DNA from: Coprinellus micaceus
Lineage: Eukaryota > Basidiomycota > Agaricomycetes > Agaricales > Psathyrellaceae
Length of the DNA stretch: 64,000 nucleotides
Assembly (NCBI GenBank): GCA_951394405.1
Contig: OX596337.1
Coordinates: 1,674,001 to 1,738,000, forward strand
Direction: 5' to 3'
The notes under the pieces were generated by a model, which saw only the letters and a program-made list of their open reading frames with translations, did not search any database and was not told where the DNA came from. Both the position numbers and the translations under genes were made by a program. Of this stretch, positions 22,270-34,000 are shown piece after piece; within the stretch, counting starts at the first letter, position 1; every line of letters starts with the position of its first letter.

Positions 22270-23630
22270 TTAAACTCTCATCCCCATCATCTTCATCGCC
22301 TTCTGGTACCCAGGGAACGTCATATAGACCTCCAATTTCCTCTTACAATCCTCAACTCCCCCCATATCTCCCATAAGCTGGGACAGCCTCGTCAACGCAG
22401 CATATACTTCCGAGAACCTCGGCTCACTCTCCAACCCTTCTTTCTCCATCGCTGCCTTCAGGCGGAGAGTCCGATTCATCAGGTCGCGGGTAGCCGGGGT
22501 CCGACCCGAGGCGGTGGAAACAGATCGAGCAATGTCGTTGAGGTCAAGGTGGAAACTTCTTCGTAACTTGTCGGATTCCGTGGTTGCATTAGCGCACGCG
22601 TCACACTGGCATATGAATTTGTATCGAGCCATGGCTTGTCTGCGCTGTGCAAGGGGCATGGCGACCGGGACGTATGCTAAGAAGATCTGGTCCCCCGACT
22701 TTATTTTGCGAGTCGCGGTATAGAGGATGGAGAAAGAGTCAGGATCGAAGTCGAAGACTGCGTTGGGTACACAACTGAACATCCTGTTAGTCTCTGTTTT
22801 CGGAGGCCCGCATGGGCAGAGGATACGCGCCTGTGGTTGATACGAGAGCCCAGGCGAGGAATACCGATATACCCGTTGCCAAAACCCTGAACACCCGAGG
22901 CGTCTTCAAGCCCGAGATTCATGCCGCACGCTACCAGAATGCTGGTCAAGGGACGTTTCTCCGGGTCTTCAGAGCTGATGTTGCATCGAGACTTAAGCTG
23001 ATCAGCCTCATATGTACCCATCCTTTCCACCGCAAGGGTGAGTAACTTCTCTGCTTCGTCCATGCAACACTCGTGCCATTCACGATCGTGGTCGGGTGTA
23101 GACCCGGCTTGGGGAATGCTGAACGCCTGCCCGATGTTCTTCGGAAGGACGACGTACGGCCGTTCCGCCAGGATCCTTTCTCCAAAGGAGATGTCAGCTG
23201 TAGCAAATAGGCCAAGCCCCATGTCCGTGGTTTCTTGGACGGCATATTTGGGTCGAGAGGAGGTCGGTATGGCTTTGTGAAGGGCGCGGTTCTTCAATAA
23301 CATGTCCTTGGTCTGGGTAATCGTCACAATCTGACAGGCTTCAGCGTCATTGACTGTTCCTGGAGACGGGAACGGGATAGTGGTGATGATGGCAGGTCGT
23401 TTCAAGGTCGCGTTGACAGCAATCTGCACATCGCCCACCACATCTAAGAGTAAGAGTTACAACGGATATCAGGCAATAAGGAGGTGAGACGCACCACCCT
23501 CCGGGGAATATGCTTTCTCTGGTGATTGAGCCCGTACCCCAAGCTGCTCGGAGCCTCCGGATGACGCAGGGTTTGTCGAGACGACCGGGGCTGTTCGCGC
23601 TTTCTTGGTGTTGAGAAATCCCCTTTTCAT
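22270..23630 (-). CDS. SET-domain protein (SMYD-like)
   Basis: Three exons (23630-23495, 23443-22831, 22774-22270) encode about 417 residues. The SET fold begins near residue 75 (MGLGLFATADISFGERILAE, binding AdoMet) and contains SRINHSCVPNA, the NHSC motif of SET catalytic sites, rebuilt across intron 2. Downstream are GDQIFLAYVP and a Cys-rich post-SET segment (FICQCDACAN). A C-terminal helical region follows. Intron 2 (22830-22775) starts with GC, not GT: AG|GCGCGT with branch ACTAAC; only this choice gives the invariant NHSC. The MYND finger of true SMYD enzymes is not seen. The substrate is unknown and could be histone or non-histone. Confidence 0.88.
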
Positions 23631-23903
23631 GGCGTGCGTGAGTTCGCTGTGGATATCCAACTATAGGGGTCCATTTAAAGAAGAAAACACGTTCCCGGAA
23701 GAGGCCACATTCAATTAAGGTTGTGCTTCGAGCGGATATGCCCACCAGCTCGAAGGCCGAGTTTGTAATTGCCGAGTGCGGATCGAGCCGCGAGTTTCAT
23801 CTGAGAAGAGGCTCGAGGTAAGTGGTCAGACCACCCATTGCCCAGGCCATGTCGAGATAATTCAGGTGGAAGGTCGACATGATGGTCGATGTCGAAGAGA
23901 TGA

Positions 23904-24661
23904 GGGCTTGTAGGACCCCCCAATATGCCTAGCTAGGTCCGATTTTTATGTGCCGAAATCCCCCCTCAAAATCGCTCGTGGTCTGATCCACATGTGCACA
24001 TAATCGCCAAAAACGTGGGCCATCCCCGATTTTATATGTGCCGCCTCGGCCTCGCCTGCGGCGATGTCCGATCCTTGTGTGTACGGAAAGCAGAGCTCGG
24101 GGTTTCGATTCTTAGGGTCATGCCCCATCAAGAGCCTTGGCCTTGCCTCGTACATCTACGTCCGAAGGTTCACTCCTGTGGTAGGGAATATCCTCTTCGC
24201 GGCATCTCCCAAACTCTCCTCCCCATCATCCTCCAAGCCCCCCGCACCCACCTGTTGCTTCCGCTCGCGACCTATTCTCTTCACTTCGGCCACCCGATCA
24301 GCGCCAATGGCATTGGCTACAGCCTCGTCAACTTGTGGCCTGCTGGCACTTGCCGCGTTACGACCACGTTCTCGGCCACTTCCTCGCGCTCCTCGTTTGT
24401 TTCGGACCTCTTCTCACTTGTATATACATTGGTATCAATCCTATCTTCCATTATACGGTACATCCAGGCGATTTGGCGTCTATGTGCACGGATTCGCGCT
24501 CTGCGCAGGTATCATCTGATATGTGCACGAAAAGCGCCCATTTTGGGGGGTTCCGATTTTCATGTGGACAAAAACCGCTCAAAAGGGTGTGCCGAAAATG
24601 GCCAGTTTGAGCCAATTTTCGATCGGACATAGCTCAGCATATTGGGGGGTCCTGGGCTTGT
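23904..24661. mobile_element. Non-autonomous hAT-like DNA transposon (742 bp) with TSD
   Basis: The element spans 23912-24653. Its ends are inverted repeats of 32 bp, matching at 29 positions and beginning AGGACCCCCCAATATG. It is flanked on both sides by the identical 8-bp sequence GGGCTTGT (23904-23911 and 24654-24661), the target-site duplication length of the hAT superfamily. Both subterminal regions carry repeated ATGTG(C/G) words (for example TATGTGC, CACATGTGCACAT, ATATGTGCAC), as hAT ends often do. At 742 bp it cannot encode a transposase. Its interior shows a partly open minus-strand frame of unknown origin. It sits in the divergent gap between the SET gene and the WKF gene, ending 120 bp before the latter's ATG. 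Confidence 0.88.
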
Positions 24662-24781
24662 GGACGTCCGCTAAAGTATCCGATCAATTTATCTTCCTCC
24701 TTCAAGCGCTCACCGATTTGAAGGTCAAGCTCACGCCCAATCCTCCTGGACCCCTGGCCACAGCCCCTCCGCCCTTGCATC

Positions 24782-26071
24782 ATGGGTAAATCGAAAACAC
24801 CAGAAGAGCGTGCAGCCAAGGAGGCGAGGAAGCTCGAAAAGCTGTCGAGAAAGAGCAAGAAGGGTGACGCCTCGAAGTCGACGGATTCCCTGGAAGGGAC
24901 GGAAGAGACCGCACCTGTGGCCCCGGAACCACATGATGCTATAATGGTAGACGAACCCGCTATTGAAGAGCCCAAGAAGGAAAAGAAATCGAGTAGAAAG
25001 CGCCGCCTGGAGCAGGAGGAGGGGCCCACGGATACCACTACCGACATCGCAGCTGCTGGAAGTTCTGACGCGCCGAAGAAGAGAAGGAAGCACAAGAGGG
25101 CTGAAGGAGAAGAGTTCGCCGGCTCGAGCGCCATGGTTGTCGATGAACTTCCCGCTGTTCTTGAGGAGGAAGCGGTTGCATCCACCAGCAAGAGTAAGAA
25201 GAAGTCGAAGAAGGACAAGGAAAATGACAAGAAACCGAAGGTGGTGGATCAGGCCCCTGCAGTGGAGGAACCTAGTGCCGAAAATCGATACCCAGGCGAA
25301 GCGACCCATGGATCCTCTAAATCAACAAGCACCAAAGACGAGAAGAAGAAGAAAAAGAAGGCGAAGCAAGAAATCTCCAACGATGAAGATACATCCTCCT
25401 CCCCTTCAAAGAAGAAGAGTTTCAAATCAAAGTCGGGTTCTGCCTCACCTTCAAAACCTCGTAAGAACCGCACCGATTTCCCTGACCCTCACGCGGACGA
25501 GTCTCTGACAGATCAGGCTCGCAAAGGTGCGTTCAGAGGCCATGTCTGTCTTTCTATCGCTTACGACTCTACCCAGCACTTGACTACGCGTTTCTACAAT
25601 TCAACGAACCATCAGAATGGAAGTTCAATAAGGCGAAACAAAACTGGCTGATACGAAATGTATGGTCAAGTGAAATAGTACGTGTCCGGCGTTACAACAC
25701 GCAAGCTCTTCCTTACGTCCTTGAACCTTCTTTTGCAGATCCCCGACGATTACCTTCCTCTCGCCACGAAATACCTTACGCAGGTTCAAGGAGGATCTAG
25801 GGACAAGCTCAAGGAGAGCTGCAATGTGGCCCTTTCTCAACCCGTTCCTTCGCCCGCACCGCCCCATAACGAAAGCGAGAGCGTCAAGCCTTCGGATTCG
25901 TCCAAGGAAAGCAACGATTCCTCTCAACAACCGAAATCTATCCTCAAAGGGCCAGCAAAGCCTGTAGCTGGTGCCATCATTGTCAGTGTTTCCGAACCGC
26001 CCCAGGTGAATGTGGATACAAAGAAGCAGCGCGCAAAAGCTCTACTACAGGCGCTAGGCTTTTCTAGTTGA
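24782..26071 (+). CDS. WKF-domain protein (C7orf50-like), Lys-rich, probably nucleolar
   Basis: Three exons, 24782-25526, 25577-25677 and 25739-26071, encode about 392 residues. The first 230 residues are Lys/Glu/Ser-rich with many KKKSKK-type basic clusters, typical of nucleolar proteins. The WKF domain spans exons 1-3: ALDYAFLQFNEPSEWKFNKA, KQNWLIRNVW, then IPDDYLPLATKYLTQVQG. Its hallmark is a W-K-F followed by a QNWLI core. The human member C7orf50 is nucleolar; a role in ribosome biogenesis is inferred from the family. The C-terminal tail is Ser/Pro-rich and ends AKALLQALGF. The promoter interval contains the end of the hAT-like element. Confidence 0.85.
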
Positions 26072-26851
26072 TAGATATTCACGCTGACTACCTCGGGTCT
26101 CGGGTCGATTCGCTTGGACCATGCCTCGCTATGAAACGGATATGGTGTTCACCGGATCCAAACCCAACATTCCGAAGCGCCCATTCGTGTTCAATGAACC
26201 ATCAAGCTGGCCCTTGATTTCATGCTTCCTCTCTGCCATCGTGACCTTCTCCCAGACTGGGCCGAAGAATACTCGGTGATCCCTATTCGCTCGAGGTCGA
26301 TTGGCGCCCCTACCCTGATCTCACTTACTCGTTTCTGATTCTGTCTTTCGATATTAATAGGCGCCCAAGCGCCCATAGTGGAGTGTTACCCATCTGGCAG
26401 ATGCATGATGGTACCCGAATGATGCTGGTACGTCGAATCGCATTAGCCATGATCTTACGGTGATTTTTCGCGTCCGGGACACGGTGAAGGTGGGATTGCT
26501 AAAGTTATTGCGTACGCCGAACGCGGTGCCTCGATTCTGCATTCACTCGACTGAAAAGACATTATCCGGCCGGAGTGGCGCTGGCATGGACTAAGCAACC
26601 AAGCTTTCACAAGATTCACGACTGCTTGCGTTCCATCTTGGAGCTGTGGATGACCAATGAGGCAAGGAGCATTGGGGGGCAAAGTTTCGAACGACCCGTG
26701 TCGGTAGGATCTCCTTGAAGCCCTAAGCAAGTCGGCATCAGATCCTGAACAGTGGATGGGAATCGCAAGGCAGAGACCTATTAAAGCATCTCCTGGAACT
26801 GTTCACTTTGAACGTAATCCCCTGGGTTCCTTCCCTCCTTCTTAGCTTGTA
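26072..26851. other. Intergenic, no supported gene
   Basis: No frame here shows coding character; the open frames are short and overlap on the minus strand. The right end is presumably the promoter of the DUF6533 gene. The GC-rich word GGCGCCCAAGCGCCC (around 26361) recurs in reverse complement, with one mismatch, near 51799. Confidence 0.5.
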
Positions 26852-28592
26852 ATGGGTACCACGGCCGAAAGTTTGCGCAAGTTGGTGGAGGCCATCAATG
26901 CCAATGCAATCGTTAACGTGAGTTTCCTTAATCTTCGTTCCATGCTCAAAGTATCTAACTTACGGAATTGGCTTCCTTGATGTTTCCAGTATGCTGTGGG
27001 TCTTATTGATTCGTTCCCGCTTGCTTCTGACATTCATTCATTATGTCGCCAAGGCTGTTGCCTCGATAGCTTGTAGCGTGAGTCCTTCCCCGCTCCAATC
27101 TTCGACCGCGGAGAAGCTGATGAGCTGTTTCACATTTACCCGTTAATTTATATCCGCTCTCTCTTCGCCTCAGACGGTGGATTATCTGGAGATGTTGCCT
27201 CGGGAGGTGCAACACATGTGGTACTCCCAACTCAGCGTGCCCAAAGCGCTCTTCTTCGCCCTCCGATACTACACATTCGTTCACATGGTGCTGTCGAGTC
27301 GTTGTGAGTGTCGAGGAGCTTAAGCCCACGTATCAACACTAATAACGACATCGCCGTTCTTCTCGTTAGATCATGGGGGCAAGACGTATACTGGCCAAGA
27401 CTGCGTATCCGTTTTCTACGGGGATGGGTGTAAGTCTTGCACCCTCTCCATTTACGACGCCAATTGCTCACACGTCCGATCAGTTTCGAGCCTCGTAATT
27501 CACGTCCTGTGTGAAGGTGCTGTTCCACCTGAAACGATTGTCCTACTGTGAGCTCCGCATGCTGACGATATCTCTTTCAGCGATCAGCTACGCTCGGGTA
27601 TACGCCTTCGCGGGCAGGCAGAGACCACTTCTGATCTTCCTCTCTATTCTATTTACGGTAAGTCTTGGGGATACCAACGGCTCAGGTGTTCCTGTTGATG
27701 AACGGCTAGGCGCTTACCGTCTCCGAGTTCTGGTTCCTCGCCAAGTTCCTCAAAACCGTGGAATGTAAGCTAATATATCCCCCGCCTCACCCGACGGAAG
27801 TAATTGGCTAATCCCCATGTCACAGTCGCCCAGCTACCCACAGAACTCGGGATTGGATGTATCCCGATTAAGGCCAACAACTTGTGGCTCTCTATTATAT
27901 TTAAGCTCATCGTCCTTAGTCTCGCCAGTATGTGGATCACGAACCTTTTGCCTCAACTCAAACTAACCAATACTGTTCTGACACATTCCTCCCATCCAGT
28001 TGTGACCTTGATCATGATGTATGTCGCGTACAAACGCCGCAGAAACTCACCTGGTATGCGTGGGCTGTTGAAAGTGTTCTACAGAGATGGTATTTTCTAC
28101 TTCCTGACACTTTCCAGTGAGTTGCCTGTCGAGAGCAATACTGCGTGGCCGTGTTCGCGCCTGACCCGACTTTAATTCAGCGCTTGCTATCACCAATATT
28201 ATATTTGACCATGTGGCACCGGTAAGCGTCCTGCATGGCCACCTATCTGTGGGTTGCTCATACATGCTACTTCTCCAGGCCAACGGACTCCAATTCATGC
28301 TGGTGCAGTGAGTTCGGCGCCGCAGTTCTCCCCCTATAATGTAGCTAACAGACCCTGTGAACCCAGAGTTCAAGTCTACTTCAACTCGACCTTGACGTCT
28401 CGGATGCTCATCCACCTCAGGGAGAGTGCGCAACAGGACGTCCAGCTCTCATCGTTTAGCAGTAAGCACCGCATGGGACATCCAACTGCGCTGGCGGAGC
28501 TGGAGTGGAGCGCGAGAGATGAGACTACGACATACCCGAGAGTGCCAATGGTGCTTGTCTCTATCAAGTCTGAGTCCCTCGTTTCCTCTTAG
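26852..28592 (+). CDS. DUF6533-type seven-helix membrane protein
   Basis: Thirteen exons close to 321 residues: 26852-26917, 26990-26995, 27054-27077, 27174-27303, 27370-27429, 27484-27516, 27581-27657, 27710-27764, 27826-27927, 28000-28116, 28181-28221, 28279-28307, 28367-28592. About seven hydrophobic segments are predicted. Family markers are YLEMLPREVQHMW in the first loop, SYARVYAFAGR after a central helix, FYRDGIFYFLTLS late in the chain and LTSRMLIHLRE just before a Ser/Glu-rich tail. These match the DUF6533 family, which is expanded in Agaricomycetes and GPCR-like but without a known ligand. The second exon is predicted to be only 6 nt and is the weakest part of the model. Confidence 0.83.
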
Positions 28593-28937
28593 GGAGTTGT
28601 ATGAGGTGACCGTGGGCGGGATCGGAGAAAAGCTGCTAAAATATTGATACTTCAAATTTGTATTCCAAGAAAAGCGTTTGTGCCTCTAGCATCGCCCCGT
28701 TTCCCACAAAATATGGGTATAGCGCATCCGACATTATCGGACGCTTGGACCAAGCTCAAAGGGGTTCACATCGAGTGGTCGCTCAGTTAAGCGCCCAATC
28801 ATTCGGAACCCGGGCAGTTGCCGGGCGTGAGAACGATCGGTCATGGTTGCTTTTAGTCAAACGTAGAGCGGTTACGTTGCTCGCAACACATTTCTACCGT
28901 TTGACCGCTTTCCGACAAGCCGTTCTTGGGCCAAAGC
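28593..28937. other. Intergenic region
   Basis: This 345-bp gap lies between two genes on the plus strand. It should hold the 3' UTR of the DUF6533 gene and the promoter of the F-box gene. An open plus-strand frame overlaps it but lacks coding character. Confidence 0.45.
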
Positions 28938-30677
28938 ATGCCCCTTTCTACCCGCTGGGGCGGTTTCCAACTTCCGCCGATCCTTACCCGTCATCCCGCT
29001 CTCGACAACCAGGACATCCTGGACATCATCTTCAGCAATCTACAGCCAACGGATCTGACGTCTTCACCCAGGGAGGATTTGGTTGAAGGAAGGATACAGT
29101 TGCGGAATCTCGCCACTGTCTGTAAATCCTTCAGAGGTCCTGCCCTTGATCGCCTCTGGGTATCTCTGGATTCCCTGTTACCATTGATCAAGATCCTTCC
29201 CAATCTCAAAGTAATCGACAATGCCTATGTGAGCACATACTTATGTTGCCGCAAGGACCTCATCAGCTAACATCTCATTTGACAAGTACTCCCACGATTC
29301 TATCGCCGAGGACAGCAAATTTCGCTGCTACGCGTCCAAAGTACGCATTTTACACCTGCAGCCCGTTGGCAGTGGATCTTCGGCCGCTCCTGCAATCTCG
29401 CCCCACTTGTACACCCTTATCGTCAAAGAACTGGGCGGAGGAACATTATTCCCCAATTTGAAGAAAGTTTCCGTTAATACTTCCAGCAACCCAAACAACG
29501 ATTTCCTGTCACTTTCGCTGGTCTTGTCCCCCAAAGTGCTATCGGTGGCATTCTCGGGGGACGGACTCACAAGCCTTTTCTTCACCGACCGCTGCTTCCC
29601 TCTAGTCGCACGGGAACTGAAGAACTCGCGTTGAAAAACGTAAACCGAGCTACACCCCCATCGGTACTGAACTGCGTTCTCCAATTCGCCAACCTCGAGA
29701 CCCTTGAGCTGCACTTACCTGAAAGTAGCTCGGTCAACTCAAACACGCTCGTTCAGTTGGGACAAACGCTCAAGAAGCTGTTGTCACTTACGCTAGATGT
29801 GCATTTCCAGTCCCATCGCTTCACGCAACAGGTGTCATCAGGAGATGGTGCTGGCGAGGACTTGTTTCCAGGACTCAAGGCACTCCATGCGATCAACAGA
29901 TCAAAGGCCCAGCTTTGTGAATGCATTCCCGCATTTCTACGCGCCAAAATGACCCGTTTGACAATGGTTGCTGGGGATAATATATCGTCGACCGATTACT
30001 TCAAGACTCTGGCTGAGACTCTAGGGAAAATTCCATCCCTCAAGAGAATAGATCTCACGGAGACGGCGGGTCAGGTCTGCGCCGTGTCGTGCTTGGACGC
30101 GCTCACCCCACTGCTCCGCCTTCCACTGGTTGAATTTAGGGTCAATTTAACCAACGTCAACTGGGGCACGGACGCCATTACACCATTGGTCAATTCAGCG
30201 TTTGCATTTCGTGTCGCTGGGTCAACCCTCCGGTCATTGAGTTTACCTGGGAAATCCACCAGCTCATACTCTGCCTCGCTTTGGTGCCTCTCGTACACCG
30301 CAGAAAAGGCCCCCAGCCTCGAGGAATTATCACTTGGACTTCAGTCAAACCCCAACAGTGGCTCTTCGGGGTGGGGTCGGCCTCGTTTTACCACAATCCA
30401 AGGCCTTCTCGCTCATTGGAAGGTCGCCCCACCATCGAAGAGCCAACTTCGATATCTTGCCATAAGTGAACAGAAGAACCTGTCCCACTTCAATGCACAG
30501 CAATACAACGACATTGCTCAGCTCCTGGACCTTATGTTTCCCCGCCTGGTCTCGGTAGGCCCATATTCCGAGGTAGATCGAACCGCGCCGTACTGGAAGG
30601 ACCACTGGTGGTTCATAGAACATCTTCGCAAGATGTATAAGGAGCTCAGGCTGCTTCGAGGGTCGAATTCGCGGTAA
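28938..30677 (+). CDS. F-box protein with LRR-like C-terminus (frame break inside)
   Basis: Exon 1 (28938-29228) contains an F-box-like segment: LDNQDILDIIFSNLQP, a charged loop, then LRNLATVCKSFRGPALDRLW, with the conserved Pro and Trp. Exon 2 begins at 29287 and reads YSHDSIAEDSKFRCYASKVR onward. From about 29606 the coding frame shifts by one register and continues (TEELALKNVNRA...) to a stop at 30677. No good donor explains the switch: GT sites with the right phase at 29508 and 29526 are weak, though the acceptor TCTAG at 29601-29605 is plausible. It is therefore either a weak intron or a frameshift. F-box proteins recruit substrates to SCF ligases; the substrate is unknown. Confidence 0.68.
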
Positions 30678-31083
30678 AATAGCCGAGTTCACTTGTATAA
30701 ACTTTTGTGTTCTTGCCATGGGCCCTTGACTATAACGGCAGTATGAGATTGTTGGGAGGCAAAAGTATGCGTTGCAGGGAGAAGGCAGGGGCCCCTTGAG
30801 ACTCACCCTATGGGGGAAAGGCCACACCATGGGGCCGCGTAGACCGTCGTCCGGGGCCATCGCCAATGAGGACCGTTCCAAGCCCTGGCGGTTGGTGACA
30901 ATTAAGGTGCAAAAGGCTCCGAGCTGTCTGAGGACAAGGGATTGGTGTGTGGTCCACAAGCGTGCGCCAAACAATAGGACCTGCGCCACGACTGGGCGCG
31001 GATGATGCACCCTCTTTCTCTACCAACCTCGACGGTCGGCACACATCGTGTCTCTACCTCCCAACTCCTCCCTTTCTTCGCAC
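30678..31083. other. Intergenic region upstream of THO2
   Basis: About 400 bp separate the F-box stop from the THO2 ATG on the same strand. An open plus-strand frame enters from 30947 but is out of phase with the THO2 first exon. The region probably carries the THO2 promoter. Confidence 0.5.
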
Positions 31084-34000
31084 ATGGATGTGGTTTCCAG
31101 CATCAGAGGATGTCTGGCAAGTTGGAGTAAAGGAGGACATGTTCAATGGTATGTTCTTGGTCTCGTATCCCCTGTTTAGTCACCCAAACGTCTCTTTCAG
31201 TCGCAACATTCTCTTCCCTGCCCACTGCAGTCCTTCAGACCCAGAATCACTGCACGTTCTGACGACAGCGTACCACACTCTTTTGTCCGCCGTCCTCACA
31301 ACGTGGTCACCCGAGCCCGGTCTTTCTGTTCAAGCTTTCGCCGACTTTGTTCGGGATGTGTTGGAGCGCCTACCTTCGTCGTCGTCGAGCTCGTCTACCG
31401 CTGCAGTATTCGGGGAACATCTCATCGACATTATATGGACCATTGACGCACAGCTCGATGAAGTTCTTGGCGAACTTCGCGCTCAAACGCAGGAAAACCC
31501 AACCCTCAAGGTCAAAGAGGCTGCCGACGGTGACAAGGAGAAGCTTCAGGCTACGGTCAGAAAGTTGCTGGTATGTGCTTGCTTGGCTTATTGGCATGCT
31601 TCGATGCTCATCTATTCTAGGACTATGGCATTCTCAACGTCACGTCCTGCCGGGAAAGATTCGACACCACCCTTCTCGCTAATGTCGGGTTGATTGGCGA
31701 CAAAACCATGATCGACAAGAAGGAAATTCGTACTCGAACTGGCCTCTTGTGAGTCCATAGTTATTGTTCCACTACGGTCGATTCACAAACAACTACAGCT
31801 ACAAGCAAAACAAGTTCAACCTTCTCCGTGAGCAATCCGAAGGCTACAGCAAACTGACGACAGAAATCACGAGCAGCCTTGGGCCGCCTCACTCGCCACA
31901 AACCGGGCTTCCAACGGAGTCACCGAGTGTCATCGAGAATCGCGCGCGCCCAGTTTGGGGGAAGGTCATTAGCCTGATCGGATACTTCGACTTGGATCCC
32001 AACAGGGCTCTGGATATCATCCTCGACATGCTCTCCACCCACCTTGCCACCCACTATAGCTTCTTCCTAGCGCTGCTATCGTGCTCCCCCTGGGCGTCTC
32101 ACCGACCGAAAAGTGACGCCGAGCCCATGGTTGTGGATGCCCAACCTGACTCGTACATTGGGATGAGCTTGGATGAGATACTGGCGTCGAAGGAAAAGCA
32201 TCATGCTTCTATGGAGGCGGCGAACGGGAAGAACCGAGATGGGTCTCGAGTCCTTGCCCAGGTTCTAGGTTTCAAATTTGCGTATTATCAAGTACGTGCC
32301 AATGAGGTCCTCCCCCGTTTCTCATATTCAACGGGACCACTAGTCGGCTGAAACCAACGAGCAAACTCCTCGAACTCTCATTCTCACAACCGCCCTTCTT
32401 ATTCGCGAAGGTTTCATCACGCTTGAAGACATCTACCCACACGTACGTCAAGCCCTTTCGTTCCTCAGGCGGTCGACTAAAAATCCGAGTCCAGCTCTCT
32501 CCGTCCGATGATGATATGCCCAACGTGAAGAAGGATTATGAAGCGTCCGTCAAGTCCCGCATTGAAGGTGCCAGGAATAGTGCTCTGGCTATGGCAGCGC
32601 CATTGGAATCTGGACCTCCATCCAAGCAGAAAGTCCCTGTGGTGGCCGTGGAGGAAAAGAAACCGGAGGTCAAATCTGTCTGCCAAAAGGCTGGCCTTCT
32701 AACGGCCTTGCTCTCAGTGGGCGCTCTGCGACCCGCGTTATCGATCCTCGTCAAGTTTCCGTGGTTGGTGGATGTCCACTTGGAGGTAGCGGACCTTTTT
32801 ATTCAGTTCATGAAGCTGTCTACCTCTCTGTTGTATGAGTCGACCCACTCAGTTCAGGACGCAGGATTCACGCAGCCCAAGGCGCGTTATGGATCTTCAG
32901 GGCTAGTCCAACCGGGCGCTCGGAAACCTCTGCTCACCTTGATGGCGCCCACGCCTCCAAGCACCTCGACCACGGACTTCGTCTTTTTCTACCCTGCGTG
33001 GCACCAGCAAGTCCCCATCACCGCATCACTGGACGAGATTCAGTTCGTCATCGAACCCCTTCTCAGATACATCGGACCGCATCTCTCTCGCGATCCTGTC
33101 TTCCTGACCAGGTTGACCCGCCTTGCACGCACGCATCTCCAATCTGCCGCGCCTGTCGACCCTGAGACCAAGAAGCCGACCGAAGGTGAATCTGACGACC
33201 ACCCAATTCGTGGTCTTTGGTTCAGGATCTTGCGCACGTCGATTCTTCCGGCCTTGCCCCTCATTCGACCAAATGCCGTCTGCACTGTCGAAATCTGGAA
33301 CCTAATGAAGTCATACCAGACCACGACTCGCTGGCGGTTGTATGGCGAGTGGAAGGCCTCTTACAAGAAGAATCCAGAACTGCGTGTACGTGAAGCCTTG
33401 GCGGAGAAAGAGAGCAAGGATATTATGCGACGCCTGTCGATCAAGACTATCGACTCGCTCTCTGGTGCGGTTGGGAAGCTCGCTCACAGCAACCCTATCC
33501 TCTTCTTCACCAACGCCGTGAACCAAATCATGTCATACGACAACTTGGGTGGTATCGTCATTCAGGCTCTCCGATACGTCACGAACATGGGATTTGATGT
33601 TCTCGTGTATATAGTGTTGGATGCACTTGCTGTTCAATGGAAACCTCGCATCAAGAACGATGGCGTCAACATTTCTGACTGGTTGCAGAGTACGTCCCCG
33701 AGCTCTTTGATCCGTCGAATTATATCTAATGCGTTGTAGGTCTTGCTTCCTTTACCGGAATGCTCTTCCGCCGATTCAGCGCTGATCTGACCCCGGTCCT
33801 CAAATACGTGGTGAACCAACTCTACGCCGGCAAGACTTCCGAAATTGCTGTCCTTCGGGAGCTTATTTGGAAGATGGCTGGCATCGAGCCTTTACCCTCT
33901 CTATCCAGCTCCCAGATTGCGGCCATGGCCGGAGGACCTACCCTTCGTATCCAGGCTATCGCTGCAGACCAGCGTGGCGCTACGGCGGACCCCGGTGATC

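Noticed and set aside
22831..23443. Reading the SET exon through to a GT donor at 22827
   Set aside because: That choice adds Arg-Arg and puts the next exon out of phase, destroying the invariant NHSC motif.
26354..26380. Shared GC-rich word with the region near 51799 as a dispersed repeat
   Set aside because: Similarity is limited to about 15-20 bp; the flanks differ, so chance or a short motif is as likely.
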